NCBI GenBank assembly: GCA_033557465.1
Contig: CM066033.1
Span: forward strand, 1,306,309,519 to 1,306,373,518
DNA length: 64,000 bases
Direction of reading: 5' to 3'
From: Ichthyophis bannanicus
Taxonomy: Eukaryota > Chordata > Amphibia > Gymnophiona > Ichthyophiidae
Shown: one piece after another, positions 32,258-44,123 of the stretch
Layout of the letters: the number at the start of each line of letters is the position of its first letter
How positions within the stretch are numbered: position 1 is the first letter of the stretch
Translations under genes and position numbers: made by a program
Notes under the pieces: generated by a model
Databases searched by the model: none
What the model was told of the DNA's origin: nothing
Seen by the model: only the letters and a program-made list of their open reading frames with translations

Positions 32258-32494
32258 CCATCATTGACTATTATTGTATCCACTTTACACAACTGAAATC
32301 AACAAAGGCAGAGTTCACAAACACCACCATGATTTTTTTAAATGCTAGAAATATACAGTTATATCATCACAGGTGAACTATAATCTGTGCAATCCACAAA
32401 ACTTGCTGTCACCTCAGTATCAGCACCACAAGCTCCCTCCGCTAGGGCATTTTGTGAAGTAACACAAAACCCTGCAAACACTCACAATATATAC
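32258..32494. other. No recognised feature
   Basis: Anonymous interval between the MITE and a SINE. Confidence 0.4.
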
Positions 32495-32746
32495 AAGGAG
32501 GAGTGGCCTAGTGGTTGGGGCAAGTTACCTGAGACTGGAGGGACAGGGGCTTGAATCCCACTAGAGGACAGCAACTGTGGGCTGGAAGGACTGGGGTTTC
32601 TAGTTCCACGGGTGCTCCTTAACCCTCTGTTGCCTCAGGTACAAAAACAGATTGCAAGCTCCTTAGGGACAAGGGAAAAATATATATACAGTACCTGAAT
32701 GTACATCACTTTGACTAGTAGAAAAGCAGTATATAAGGCTAGTTAG
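32495..32746 (+). mobile_element. tRNA-derived SINE, complete, L2-type tail
   Basis: Head GGAGGAGTGGCCTAGTGGTT (box A) and GGGGCTTGAATCCCACTAG (box B), a middle GAGGACAGCAACTGTGGGC and CTAGTTCCACGGGTGCTCC, then GATTGCAAGCTCCTTAGGGA and AAAGCAGTATATAAGGCTAG. The same plan is found on the minus strand at 10580-10866. Box A and B are the usual Pol III promoter. Confidence 0.82.
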
Positions 32747-34050
32747 AGCCCCAAGCACAGCACAGATAAGTGTTGAGTGGATGTCTATCAGAACCTCATG
32801 CAGGCACATTATGGACTGCTGCTTTATTGGCAATTCACCTGTTGCTAGGACCTGCAGAGCTCAGAGACGGCCTGGACAGTTGCTTTCTTTAACACTTTAC
32901 TTATTCTGTTTAAACTTCTAAATATTTGCCCAGGGCTAAGGACGGAGCTTGGGTTACACACTGCCTCTGCAGTCCTCAACCTAAGGGGGAAAGTTTCACA
33001 GGGTGACATTTATTATCCTCCAGAACAAAAGTATCCTAATTCTCTCTGACAATGAGCCAGGGGCCCCGCTAATTAAAGATTAAGCAACAGTTCCTCTATT
33101 CCCCGCCCCCCCCCCCATGTTTGCTGTGCCTTTTTCAAGTTACCACCCAAAGTCCCCACACCCACCACAGGTAGCATGTATACAAGCTGAGTGCCCTGCA
33201 GAACTGCTAACAGGAAAAACCTACCCAAATCAAACAGAAACTTGTAAATTTGGCTTCTAGTGAAAACTCCCTAACAATGACAATGTTCAAGGGTCCGCGT
33301 GGGGGAAAGCTATGCTTAGAACCCCCCACCTTTCGCTTTCTTTTTTGCCTGGAGGTTTGCTGCAGCAATACCATGAGGACCTTTGATCTGAATTTCAGTG
33401 TTGGAAATACACAAACACACACTCCCCTATTATATGTTCACACAGGTGTGCATTCCTGTGAGCACTGTTCTCCTTCCCAGCCATTAACCACTGGTGGAAA
33501 AAAAATCTTAGCCAGGTACCACTCCCCCTTCCCCTCCTCTTTGTCCTCAACTTTCAGTGCTGAATGACAAACTAGCCGTGGAGTGGATTCACACCTGCTA
33601 GACACAACCAAGATTCACCATTCTGAAAAGGTGGTGTGTTCGGCTTCTATGTGGCATGGTGCTGACTTCAGATGGACCGAGCCCATTCCATCACTTACAT
33701 TCTTAAGGAGAAAAATATGGGGCGATCTTTGTAAAATTGCCAGAAGTTATGAAAAGCAGAGTAAAAATCCCAAAGTGTTCCAAAGAGTTTTCAGTTGATG
33801 AAGGAATCTACCTTACCATAGCTATATCCAGACTTGTTAAATACTTTTCTATACAAGCAGGTAGATTAAAAATAGGAGTAGGAGTTTTAAACACTGCTTC
33901 ACACCACAAGGAAAAATGCCAGTAATCTGGAAGTAAGCTGTAATTCTTAGGATCATAGACTGCTCTCAGCAGACCCATAATGCAAAAATGCACAACCAGC
34001 AATGAACAACCACACGGCCTACTTACTCTGCCCAGGTTCAATGCATATTA
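32747..34050. other. No recognised gene
   Basis: Anonymous 1.3 kb with a C11-13 run near 33105. Frames at 33250 (105 codons) and 33583 have no domain motif. Confidence 0.45.
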
Positions 34051-34265
34051 GGAGTGGAGGAGTAGCCTAATCGTTAAGAGCACTGGCTTGGGAATCAAGA
34101 GACCAGCGTTCAATTCCCACTAGCACTCCTTGTGGCCTTGAGCAAGTCACTTAACCCTCCATTGCTCAGAAAAATCCAAGTTATCAATGTCCCAAGTTGA
34201 AGCTACAATGTAAACCACTTTGATTGAAATAATAAAGCAGTATAAAAACACAGTTAAATAAATAT
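34051..34265 (+). mobile_element. tRNA-derived SINE, complete
   Basis: GGAGTGGAGGAGTAGCCTAA and CGTTAAGAGCACTGGC (box A region), CAGCGTTCAATTCCCACTAG (box B), CTTGTGGCCTTGAGCAAGTC and a tail with GTAAACCACTTTGATTGAAA and AAAGCAGTATAAAAACACAG, then (AAAT). The head is shared with the RTE-tailed SINE at 11011, the tail with L2-like ends. Confidence 0.85.
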
Positions 34266-34409
34266 CTCAGAATCTGCCCACTCTCTGGCTTTACCCTTGT
34301 ATCCACATATCCAAGGAGCCATTCAAATACATCAGAACTATAAATAACAGGCAAGGAGTGAATCTTTGTTTCAAAAAAAGTGCTAAGACCTTAGGTCATG
34401 ATATCATGT

Positions 34410-34675
34410 ACAAAAGGAACTAAAATAAGGAGTAGCCTTAGGAAATATTTCTTCATAGGAAGAGTGATGGGTGACTAGAATGCCCTCCAAGAGTTATTGG
34501 TGGAGACAAGAACAGTAAAGGAATTTGAGGAAGTAATAGGCACAGAGGATCTCTGGTTGTGAAAATGTACAGGAAAGCCAGAGATCAGCTGTGGTCCGTG
34601 GTATTACGGCAGGAATAAACTACACAGATTGGATGACCTTAGGCCTTTATCTGCCATCATATTCTATGAGTCCAT
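34410..34675 (+). repeat. CR1 3'-end fragment (plus strand)
   Basis: The frame KYFFIGRVMGD followed by NALQELLVETRTVKEFEEV is the last coding block of CR1, as in CR1-D. It ends in GATGACCTTAGGCCTTTATC and TGCCATCATATTCTATGAG. Short, with stops. Confidence 0.75.
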
Positions 34676-34940
34676 GATCCTCTATGCTACTCTGTGCTTA
34701 TCTCAGGTTGTCCTGTATTCTTTTTTTTTTAATTTTTAAATTGAATTTTCAATTACATCCACAGTGTTGCCAAGTTACCCAGTTCCAGGACTAAGGTTGT
34801 TTTTGCCCATTCTGGCTTTAAATTTGCATTTCAATGCAGTATGGTAGTTGTAGTCCTTGATTTAACCATTGCCGTCAGTGCTGCAGGTCCCATAATGCAT
34901 CAGAATGAGATTGAGATTTGAAGCCAGTCCTGGACTTCTG
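34676..34940. other. No recognised gene; possible unknown repeat
   Basis: T-rich start, then GTATGGTAGTTGTAGTCCTT and CCATAATGCATCAG. It looks like a dispersed repeat fragment next to the DIRS left end, but no family is assigned. Confidence 0.35.
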
Positions 34941-35042
34941 ACATTCTCCTAGGAACAGCAGGCTGCGTCAGCCACACTAGGTGACGTCATCCGACGGCGC
35001 CGAGACAGAACTACTCTCTATAGCTCAGAAGGGCTACTGAGC

Positions 35043-37340
35043 ATGAACCCCCAGGTCCACCCTAGCCAGCCATTTTTCACTCTTCCGCCTTGCCAGCAAG
35101 ACGAACTCTCCTACTCTCCTAAAACCTACACTAAAATTCTGCAAAAAGAGAGAGAAACTACAATCAAGTTCATGCCTAAACCGGGATTTAAAAAGTGCCC
35201 TGGCGGCTCCAGGAAAATGAATTCCACAGACTCACATGATCGTTGCCTGTGATGTCTCGGAGTCTCCCACAAAGTTGAGGACTGCGCTTACTGCGTGAAG
35301 ATGTCCCCCCGTGCCAGGAAATCATGACAGCATGCCCTCCAAGATCTCTTCCCAGGGACCCAAGATGCAAAAAACTCTTCTACTGACCATGCGGCCCTCC
35401 ATGCTGCTCCCTCAGTCCTACAAACTCTTCTTGCTCAGCCAGCTTCTCCCGCGGCTCTGGATGCACCCTTGCAGGCCTCCATCCGCAGCCACTCTGCCTC
35501 CTGCCTTCCCTCTCCGCTGAGAGCAGCGGCATTTTCTCGGGCCCTTCTCCTCCATTGCTCCCTGGATCGTCGAGGGCTCCCCTTGCTGGTGGCCATCTTG
35601 AGCTCTTCCTCCGCCCCAGACTCCACCGACCGTAGTGCCATTGGCCAGCAACACGGCAATGCTCTCAACAAGAGGCATGGCTCCTGGCATAGACACACCC
35701 ACAGCTAGCCTCTCTGTCGGTGCAGAGGCACCGCTCCAGCCCGTGCCAATGTAGCAGAGGCTCGAGGAATGCAGAAAAACATCGGAGACACAGCAGCCTC
35801 GGTAGCAGCTTCCCCTCCCCTCCCCCCGCAAAAGACACAGACAAAAGCAAAGACACCGGTGCTACCATTCCTCCTCTAAAAGCACCTCTCCAGACCCCAG
35901 CACCAGCAGCTCAAGACTTCACAGCAGGTATGTGCTCCCCTCGGACTCTGAAATAGACTCACCCTCCGCAGCAACCCCTAATGGACCCAGGGCAGTTGGG
36001 GGCCCTCTTCCTACACTTCCTGAGAGGTTAAGGGGACAGTAGGACACTGCTCACATGGATCTCTCCCAGCGAGGAACTTCTGATATGCCCGCACAATTCA
36101 TCAGCCTGCTCTCCAGCCTTTCCAGCAGTGGATCCAGTCACATGGGACACCACCTATCAACCCCGCTACGGAACCCGTAGTCCCCGATCCTCAACCCACT
36201 TGCAGCAGCCTGGAAGCCTCCCCTAAGTCTGCTCTAGACCCATGCTCTCCAGCCATGCTGGTACCCCCTTTGACGGGGAAGAGGCTACTGCTCCCGAATC
36301 CCATGCTCTCGCCAAACCTCCACCAACCTCAGGACCGGACCCTCTCCCCAGCAATGGTGGACCCTTCTCCCAACAGCCCAGAGGACCTCACCTATCCCAA
36401 ATTCCTCCGCAATCTCTCAACTGCTATGGTCCTGATAGCGCCCTGCCATAACTCTGACCAGCGGCTCGAGACCCATGCAGCGGTAAAATTTTTAGAGGCT
36501 CCCAGGGTCTCTGCACCTATACCTGTGCACCCCCTGCTGCATGAGAACCTCCTCAAACTGTGGCAGAACCCTCCTCAGGGCTGCCTACATCCCGGAAACT
36601 GGATTTAAAATACAAAGTTCAACCCTTGCCAGGGTTCGACAAAATGCAGCTCCCACACCACTCCATAGTGGTGGAGTCCGCCCTCAAACGTTCCAAGTCT
36701 ACGCGGACACACTCCAACAATCCTCAACCCTCCAGGCAGAAACCTCAAGCTCCTCAATGACGTTAGGAAAAAGGTGTTTCAGGGCACCTTGCTATGTGCA
36801 AGGGTGTCCGCCCACCAGCTACAGCATACCCTCTACCAAGACGTCCTCTTGGGACAGCTAAAAAACACAGTCACCGTGCTTACACAAGAGACCCAAGCAT
36901 CTGCCAATGCCCCCCTGACAGACCTTCAGGAGTGCATAAAACACCAGGTCTGAGCAGCCTTTAATGCCTTCGATGTGGCTGCATGCACAGCAGGAATGGC
37001 TATATCTGCTTGCCGCCTCACCTGGCTCGAGCCTCTGGCCTCCGGGAGGACACCCTCTGAGTCGGTGATTCGTTATTCGGCGACAAAGTGAACGACACCA
37101 TGACCACCATGAAGGACCACTGTACCACACTGCAAACCCTCGTGGATGAGGGTTTAGAGCGGTCCAGCTGCAAGGGCTCCTACAACCAGAAGCCTTACTC
37201 TTCCTCCAAATGATAGTACAGCTCATACCGAAAGTGGCAGCAGCCACGGTACAAGCCACAATCCCAGCAGACCTCCTACTGCAACAAACTTCACCAATGG
37301 GAAGGGAGACAGCAAAAGACCCCTCAAACCGGATCAGCAA
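35043..37340 (+). pseudogene. DIRS-1 gag-like ORF1 remnant
   Basis: The best piece is the frame near 36560-36760: PSSGLPTSRKLDLKYKVQPL and PGFDKMQLPHHSIVVESALK. It matches PSPGFQKTQLPHHSIVVESA in the intact ORF of DIRS-2. Flanking frames (35043, 36255, 36541) are interrupted, proline- and serine-rich and carry the diverged remainder. Function in the family: particle-forming or nucleic-acid-binding protein, largely inferred. Confidence 0.72.
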
Positions 37341-37390
37341 AGACCAATCAGGCCTTTTGACAAACGGGCAAAAGCCAACCCCCCCACCGG

Positions 37391-38900
37391 GGTCAGCTCA
37401 CCACCTTCCTAGCAGTCTGGGAGTTGATCACAACAGACAAGTGGGTCCTACAGATTATCAAGGAAGGATACCATATTAGGTTCCTCTCAACACCGTCGCA
37501 ACGCAAACCTCCCTGCGACAAGATGGAGATCGGCTCGCTCACAAACCTAGCGGCGGAAATATCCTCCCTCCTGGCATCCAAAGCGATAGAACCTGTACCG
37601 ACGGAAGAGATGCACTCTGGCTTCTACGCCAGGTACTTCATGGTCCCCAAGAAGTCGGGTGGGGTCCGCCCCATCCTCGACCTCTGCAACCTCAACAAAT
37701 TCATTGTTAAGGAAAAGTTCAGCACGGGGAATGGCCGACATCCCTGGATTTAATGGACACCTACACGCCTGTCCCCATACACAGGGACCATCACAAATAC
37801 CTTTGCTTTCAAATCATGGGGAGACTCTCCCAATACAAGGTCCTCCCCTTCAGACTTTCAACCGCTCCACGGGTGTTTATCAAATGTGTGGCTGTTGCAG
37901 CCACACACCTCCACAAGTGGGGCATATGTGTATTCCCGTACCTCGACAACTGGCTGATCTCTGCACCCTCCTTACAGGCAGCCACATCAGCTACCCGCCA
38001 GACCATCTCCCTTTTATCATCTCTGGATTTTCTGGTAAACCACTAGAAATAACACCTGCGGCCCTCCCAATGCCTCAAATTCATCGGAGCGATCATAGAC
38101 ACCACCGCCTTCAAAGAATTTCTTCTCCATCCTCGGAGGGATGCCATCGTCAGCCTGATTAGCGCATCTCGGCGAATGGTCCCACGACCGCTTGAGCGCT
38201 GCTCCGCCTTCTGGGCCACATGGCAGCATCGACCCAGGTGGTAACAATGGTGAAGCTTCACATGCGCCGCCTACAATGGCACCTGCGGTCAGCACTCACA
38301 GCCCCTAAGCACACGCATCCCCCTAGATGCAGCAGTAACAGACTCTCTCCACTGGTGGACTCACAAAAGGAACCTTACACGTGGTCGCCCCCCGAGGCAA
38401 TCCATTCACCAGTTGACTATCACCACCAACGCCTCGCCATCAGGCTGGGGGGGAGGGGGCACACTGTCTCCACCTCCGCACTCAGGGAGCCCAGACGGCA
38501 AGAGAACTTACATGCCATATCAACCTCCTGGAGCTCAGGGAAATTTGGCATGCCCTCCGAGCCTGATCTATGGGAAAGCAGTCTTCCTCCAGATGGACAA
38601 CCAGGTGGCCATGTTCTACATCAACAAGTAGGGAGGAACCGGCTCCCACTCCCTCTGCAAAGAAGCCCTCCAGATATGGATTTTCGTGCTATCCAAGCAC
38701 TGCCTCATCCGGGTCTCCTACCTCCCGGGTCTCCAAAACGAACAAGCAGACCGACTCAGCTGCCAGCTCAACCCTCACAAGTTGACCCTCAGCTGCTAGG
38801 TGACCCGCACCCTCTTACAGCAGTGGGGGTGGCCATGAATCGAATCGACCTCTTTGCAATGGAGGAGAACACGAAGTGCGACACCTTTTGCTCAAAATGC
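37391..38900 (+). pseudogene. DIRS-1 reverse transcriptase and RNase H remnant
   Basis: RT motifs are EGYHIRFLSTPSQ, SGFYARYFMVPKKSGGVRPI, LDLCNLNKFI and, in another frame, HHKYLCFQIMGRLSQYKVLP and FRLSTAPRVFIKCVAVAATH. Motif C appears as VFPYLDNWLISAPS, so the catalytic YLDD is changed to YLDN (about 37937-37962). RNase H-like text follows (TITTNASPSGWG, with N for the usual D, and FLQMDNQVAMFYINK), then a stop. Several frameshifts. The element is catalytically dead. Confidence 0.86.
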
Positions 38901-39004
38901 CCCCTCCCACCGCAGCATTGCATCGAATACATTCAACGTGTACTGGGGGGACTGGTCACTAGTGTACGCCTTCCCCCTGATATCACTGACCCTGCAGCGC
39001 ATCA

Positions 39005-39733
39005 TTTCAGATAGAGCACAAGCCATCCTCATCGCGCCCCACTGGCCATGCCAGGCGTGATTCCTGTACCTCAGTAGCCTGACTCAAGAAGCACCGATAT
39101 GCCTCCCCCTGGTGCCGGATCTGATCTCCCAGGACGAAGGCAACACCCTTCACCCCAATCTGCGGACCCTGTCCTTAACAGCATGGAGGCTGAGCATGTA
39201 GCACTATCACCACTCCACCTCCCTCCCGAGGTTACACAGGTGGTACTCGCAGCCAGACGCCCCTCGACGAGGAAGTCCTACAGCCTCAAATGGTGACGCT
39301 TTACCTCTTGGTGCTCTGCCCGGCAGTTCAACCCCTTCTCCTGCCCCATGCCACAAGTGCTGCAATACCTCACCGGACTTTCCCAATAAGGCTTACAGCT
39401 GCAATCCATCTGCTTCCACCTCGCCGCGATTGCGGCCTTCCACGACTGCTGTGGCGACGTCTCCATTGCAGCTCAGCCTATCGTCGCCCACTTCATGAAG
39501 GGTCTCAACAACCTACACCCACCTAATCAGAGACCCAGTGCCTCACTGGGACCTCAACATTGTCCTCAACCAGCTCGCGCTACTGCCCTTCGAGCCCTTG
39601 CACTCAGTGGCCATGAAGCACGTCTCCTGGAAGACATTATTCCTGATCGCCATCATGTCAGCTAGGTGGAACAGTGAACTACAAGCTCTGGTGGCACACC
39701 CACCCTACACCCAGCTCACCAAGGACAGAGCTT
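39005..39733 (+). pseudogene. DIRS-1 tyrosine recombinase remnant (N-terminal part)
   Basis: Plus-strand frames give DRAQAILIAPHWPCQA, LPPEVTQVVLAARRPSTRKS and YSLKW, then (other frame) RFTSWCSARQFNPF and LHLAAIAAFHD. RRPSTRKSYSLKW is the typical start of the DIRS recombinase core-binding region. The catalytic half with the R..H-x-x-R..Y residues is not recognisable; the hAT-like element enters at about 39733. Confidence 0.75.
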
Positions 39734-40797
39734 CTCTCCGGCCCAATCACTAGGCAAACTAGGAAGTCGCCTAGGGTGGCAACCTCTGGAGGGCAGCAAA
39801 AGCAGAGGGGTGTAAAGCTTGATGTTCACCTAGGGCTCCAACACTATGGACCAACTCTAGGGCAGGCCCTTCTTGGGAAAGACTGCCTGAGTTGGTGTAT
39901 CAGTTCCCATCTCTGGTGGATGCTTTTAGATCCTGACCCTTTTCTCTCGTATCACCCATGTGTGTTAAAAATATTTCTTGTCCCTTGTTGGTTGTTTGTC
40001 CTGCTTAGATTGTAAGCGCTATTGAGCAGGAACTGTCTCTCCCATGTATATTATGTACAGTGCTGCATACACCTAGTAGTGCTATACCAATGATAAGTAA
40101 TAATAGTAGTAGCAATAATGATGGAAGAAACTTACAGAAGAATAAAAGAAAATTTACAAAAAAGTATAAAAAGGAATCATCACTTGCAGACAAAAAGAAA
40201 AAACATTCTTAGGGCTCCATGACAGGCAGGAACTCAGATGCACGTGCTGTGCAAACTCTCCAAAAGTTCTAGAAAGATTAGGGCTGGCACATGGATTTCT
40301 GCCACCTCAGGCAGATGCCCCAGCTGTGCCACACCCCCTGTGCCATGCCACACCACTCTGGTCCTCTATGCTGAGCCGCACCACCACCCCCACTGCTGCT
40401 GATTTTGACGGCCAGGTCGGGGGTGGCTTGACTCAGTGGCAAGTCATGTGCTTCCGCACACATAGCCTGATGCTTCTGACCCTCCTCTGACAGAACGTCG
40501 GGGGGTCAGAAGCAGCAGGTCATGTGTGCTGAAGCACATAGCCTGCCACAGGTCGCTGCTGCCGAGCCTAGCCACCCCCCTCGAACCCGCCGCTGGAATC
40601 AGCGGCAGCAGGGAGGTGCAATGGCACGGCTCAGCTCAGCACAGCACATGGGGGAGGGCGGCGCAGCTCGGCACCTGAGGGAAGGGTGGCAGGCCATGTA
40701 TGTCAAAGCACATGGCCTGCTGCAGGCACCATGCCACTAACAGTGGTCTGCCGCCCTAGGCAGTCACCTAGCCTGCCTGGTGAAGGGGCCGGCCCTG
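39734..40797. mobile_element. hAT-like non-autonomous element in DIRS-1
   Basis: The left end CTCCGGCCCAATCACTAGGC and AAACTAGGAAGTCGCCTAGG matches the complement of the right end (CAGGGCCGGCCCCTTCACCA, GGCTAGGTGACTGCCTAGG). CAGGGCCGGC is a frequent hAT terminus. The 8-bp flanks (about GACAGAGC / AGAAGAGC) agree at only 5 positions, so the TSD is not proved. An L2-type tail sits inside at 39995-40110. Confidence 0.7.
39995..40110 (+). repeat. L2 3'-tail fragment nested in the hAT-like element
   Basis: GATTGTAAGCGCTATTGAGC, GGAACTGTCTCTCCCATG, GTACAGTGCTGCATACACC and (complement-free) TGATAAGTAATAATAGTAG, the L2 tail as at 10400. Confidence 0.75.
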
Positions 40798-40885
40798 AGA
40801 AGAGCTGGGAGAGCAGCCCACATGGGGCTCTGTCAATGACATCACCCATATGTGAACACTTATCATGCTTGTCCATGGAGAAAAG

Positions 40886-41190
40886 ACGACATAAATGAAA
40901 TGAAATATTCATAAAACGAAATTAACAGAGTAATGCCACAATATTCAAATTTTAAAATTTGCAGAAGAAAAGTACCAAAAGCCTGCTTAAATAAGAATGT
41001 ATTAATATATTCTTTAAAAGTTTTACATACAACAGCAAAGTTCGACATCTGACATTTCTACCAGCATCACATCCTATAATGCAGATACATATTGGGAAAA
41101 GGCCAGTTTCCACCTGAGTGATCAACGAGCACCTGTTGAGGAATGAGTCACCAATAAGAAATTATCCACTGATCTTAAATTGTGGGATGT
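40886..41190. other. No recognised feature
   Basis: AT-rich anonymous sequence after the DIRS-1 right end. Confidence 0.4.
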
Positions 41191-41194
41191 AACT

Positions 41195-41470
41195 ATTTTG
41201 TCAAACAAATCAGATTAGTTTTTTGTATTTCCCTGGATCTTGCAACCACTTGGATTCAAAATATTTTGCTATCTTCTCTGTTAGCAGCGACTCCATTAAT
41301 TTATCCAACAATGAGGTCAAACTTACTGACCTGTAATTATCAAGCTTCTCCTTATTTTCACGTTTATGGAAAGAAATGTCCACCTTTCTCCGGTCCTCGT
41401 CCTCTTGAATTCCTTCTTTCTCCAACAACTGATTGTACAATATTGTCAATAATACAGTAGGGATGTACAC
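41195..41470 (-). pseudogene. CR1-type RT fragment, out of order
   Basis: An 86-codon minus frame (41470-41210) reads LYNQLLEKEGIQEDEDRRKV, DNYRSVSLTSLLDKLMESLL and TEKIAKYFESKWLQDPG, the RT finger region of CR1. It belongs upstream of CR1-B but lies on its downstream side, and CR1-B begins with a similar segment. So it is a separate 5'-and-3'-truncated copy or a rearranged piece. Confidence 0.8.
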
Positions 41471-41714
41471 AGGACAAAAATATAATTGTGGTCAACATTA
41501 TTGCCACCCTTGCAATTCAACCCCTTAATAACCAATATCTCCTAAAATATGTTGCCAGTAAAATGGCTTTGGACTATATTTGCACACATATTTGACACAT
41601 TAAAGAATCAAATAAAACAAGATCAATTAAAAAAGGAAATAGTAGGAAATAGAATAAAACTAGGACATTGCCAGGACATGATTACATTAGAAAAAGCCAC
41701 AGTCATAACTACTG

Positions 41715-43178
41715 TTAAACTAAGAACATAAGATATGCCATACTGGGTCAGACCAAGGTCCATCAAGCCCAGCATCCTGTTTCCAACAGTGGCCATTCTA
41801 CATCATAACTACCTAGCAGTCTCCCCAAAAGACACAGGTTCCTCAATGCTGTTATTGGGTCAAGCAGTGATATCCTAGGTCCATTTTAATAATGGTTTAT
41901 GGACCTTTCCTCCAGGAACTTGTCCAAACCATTTTTAAACCAGCTACACTAACAGCTTTTACTACATCCTCCGGTAACAAATTCCAGAGTTTAATTACAC
42001 AATGAGTGAAAAAATATTTTCTCTTATTAGTCTTAAATAGAATATAGAAAGACTAGAGGACATGCAATGAAGCTACAGGGTAACCTGATGACATAAAACA
42101 AATTGATCTACGTTTACCCATTCCACTCCATTCATTAATTTATACACCTCTATCATATCTCCCCTCAGCCGTCTCTTTTCCAGGGTGAAGAATCCTAACC
42201 TTTTTAGCCTTTCTTCATAGGAGTCTCCTTCCATCCCCTTTCCATTTTGGTGGCTCTTCTCTGTACCTTTTCAAATAACACTATATCCTTTTTAAGATAC
42301 GGCAACCAGAATTGCACACAACATTCAAGGTGCAGTCGTACCATGGAACAATACAGGAGCATTATAATATCCTTTGTTTTATTTTCCATTCCTTTCCTTA
42401 TCATACCTAGCATTCTATTTTCTCTCTTGGCCGCCGCTGCACTCTGGGTAGAGGGTTTTAATATGTTATCCATGACGACGCCTAAATCTTTTTCCTGGGT
42501 GGTGGTTCCTAATGTGGAACCTTGCATCGTGTAAACAGTTTGGGTTGTTCTTTCCTAGGTGCATAACTGCACTTGTCCACATTAAATTTCATCTGCCATT
42601 TGGATGCCCAGTCTTCCAATTTATCAAGATCCTCTTGCAATTTTCCACAATCCTCTTGTGTTTTAACAACTTTAAATAGTTTTGTGTCATCTGCAAATTT
42701 GATAACCTCACTCGTTATTCCCTTTTCCAGGTCATTTATGAATATGTCAAAAAGCAGCGGACCCAGCACAGATACCTGGGGTACACCACTATTCACCTTT
42801 CTCCATTGGGAAAATTGGCCATTTAGTCCTACCCTCTGCTTTCTATCTTTTAATCAGTAACTGATCCACAATAGTACACTGCCTCCTATCCATGACTTTT
42901 TAGTTTTGCCAAAAGTCTCTGATGAGGGACCTTGTCAAAGGCTTTCTGAAAGTCCAGATACACTATATCAACCGACTCACCTTTGTCTACCTGTTTATTC
43001 ACACCTTCAAAAAAACATAACAGATTAGTAAGACAAGATCTTCCTTGTCTAAAGCCATGTTGGCTGTCTTCCATTAAGCCATGACTATCTACATGTTGAG
43101 TAATTTTGTTCTTTATGATGGTTTCTACATTTTCCCGGTACTGACGTCAGGCTCACCGGTCTGTAGTTTCTACTATAA
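41715..43178 (-). mobile_element. CR1-B: 5'-truncated CR1 in the Tc1 element
   Basis: The 3' end (complement) is AAGAACATAAGATATGCCAT with GTCAGACCAAGGTCCATCAA and CAGCATCCTGTTTCCAACAG on plus, a widespread vertebrate CR1 end. Minus-strand frames in order: MEDSQHGFRQGRSCLTNLLC and VDIVYLDFQKAFDKVPHQRL (43074-42886), [20 protein letters not shown] and VIKFADDTKLF (42796-42509), KDLGVVMDNILKPSTQ and MVRLHLECCVQFWLP (42527-42204). Stops and frameshifts; PQVS replaces PQGS in motif B. Confidence 0.88.
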
Positions 43179-43264
43179 TGAGGTCAGACTACAAAATTAA
43201 ACAAAAGACATCCACCCAAAAACAAAATCACTTTTGGAATTATTTAAATTTTGTTGGAATGTTT

Positions 43265-43740
43265 GTCATGAAAGAGATAACACCTCTCTTATGAGCAAAC
43301 TTTCCGTTTTATTCTTTTTACAAATGAACAAATCACCGGGTGTGTCTTAAACCAACTTATAAGTATAACACTAGAAGTAAATATAAAACTAAACTTAGCT
43401 TTGAAGTAACAAACACCAATGGCCCAAAGATCCAATTGCATGCAATATTTATGTTCTAGAAGCTAAGTTGGAAGGTGCCAAAAGCGAAAGTGATCCTGGG
43501 AACGGTCAGAATTAGTCCAGGAAATCGCACTGAAGAGAAGCGGACACAGAACTGTGTTTCGAGCTCATGAAACAAGTAATCGGGCTCTGCCTCAAGCGCA
43601 ATAGTCAAAGGCGGCTCCAAAATTCTGCTTTAGAAGTGCTTCAGCACCCTTATAAACAGAAGAACCACATTCCCATTGCAGAAATGTAGATATACCTGTG
43701 ATCAATTGTCAGTACTCACATGACTTGAATCAACCAATGA
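43265..43740 (-). repeat. Possible PLE-type terminal repeat in the Tc1 region
   Basis: On the minus strand near 43610-43550 the text TGCGCTTGAGGCAGAGCCCG is followed by CATGAGCTCGAAACACAG. This resembles the stem-then-GAAAC motif of the PLE repeats in this window. No inverted arm or TSD found. It could equally be Tc1 5' UTR. Confidence 0.35.
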
Positions 43741-43794
43741 ATGATGATTCTAATGTTTAACATAGCCACATTCACTCCCTGTTCCATTTTCACA

Positions 43795-44123
43795 ATGGTG
43801 AATAGAAGAGAGCTGCCTGAAACCATCAGAATAGCCATTATTACCAAACATCAAACTTCAAAGGGGTACAAAGTCATCTCCAAGGACTGTGGGATTCCCG
43901 TGTCTACAGTTCGCAATGTTACTAAAAAGTTTTTTTCTCATGAAACTATCAAGAACCTACTAAGATGTGGTGGGAAGAGAAAAAGTAATCCAAGAAGTCT
44001 TCGAAAGTTAGTGCGAACAGTTCGAAAACCACCACATACAACATCCAAAGCTTTTAAGGCTGACCGAAAGCAATCTGGATTGGTGGTTTCAACCCACATC
44101 ATATGCCGCACATTTTGCATCCA
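43795..44123 (+). pseudogene. Tc1-type transposase, N-terminal half
   Basis: From the methionine at 43795: VNRRELPETIRIAIITKHQT, SKGYKVISKDCGIPVSTVRN and VTKKF, then LRCGGKRKSNPRSLRKLVRT. This is the paired helix-turn-helix DNA-binding region with the GRPRK-like linker (here GGKRKSN) typical of Tc1. It ends at SGLVVSTHIICRTFCIQ, where CR1-D begins. The catalytic half follows at 46338. Confidence 0.85.

Larger units (their letters stand above)
34943..40885 (+). mobile_element. DIRS-1: decayed DIRS-type tyrosine-recombinase retroelement
   Basis: The left end TTCTCCTAGGAACAGCAGGC with GGTGACGTCATC and the right end (complement) TTCTCCATGGACAAGCATGA with GGTGATGTCAT form terminal inverted repeats. 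Between them lie, in order, gag-like, RT/RNase H and tyrosine recombinase remnants on the plus strand. DIRS elements integrate by a recombinase and not an integrase or endonuclease, so they leave no TSD; none is evident. A hAT-like element interrupts the recombinase end. Confidence 0.88.

Noticed and set aside
10991..34100. True tRNA genes at SINE heads
   Set aside because: Boxes A and B are present but the sequences do not fold as cloverleafs, and they are followed by LINE-type tails.
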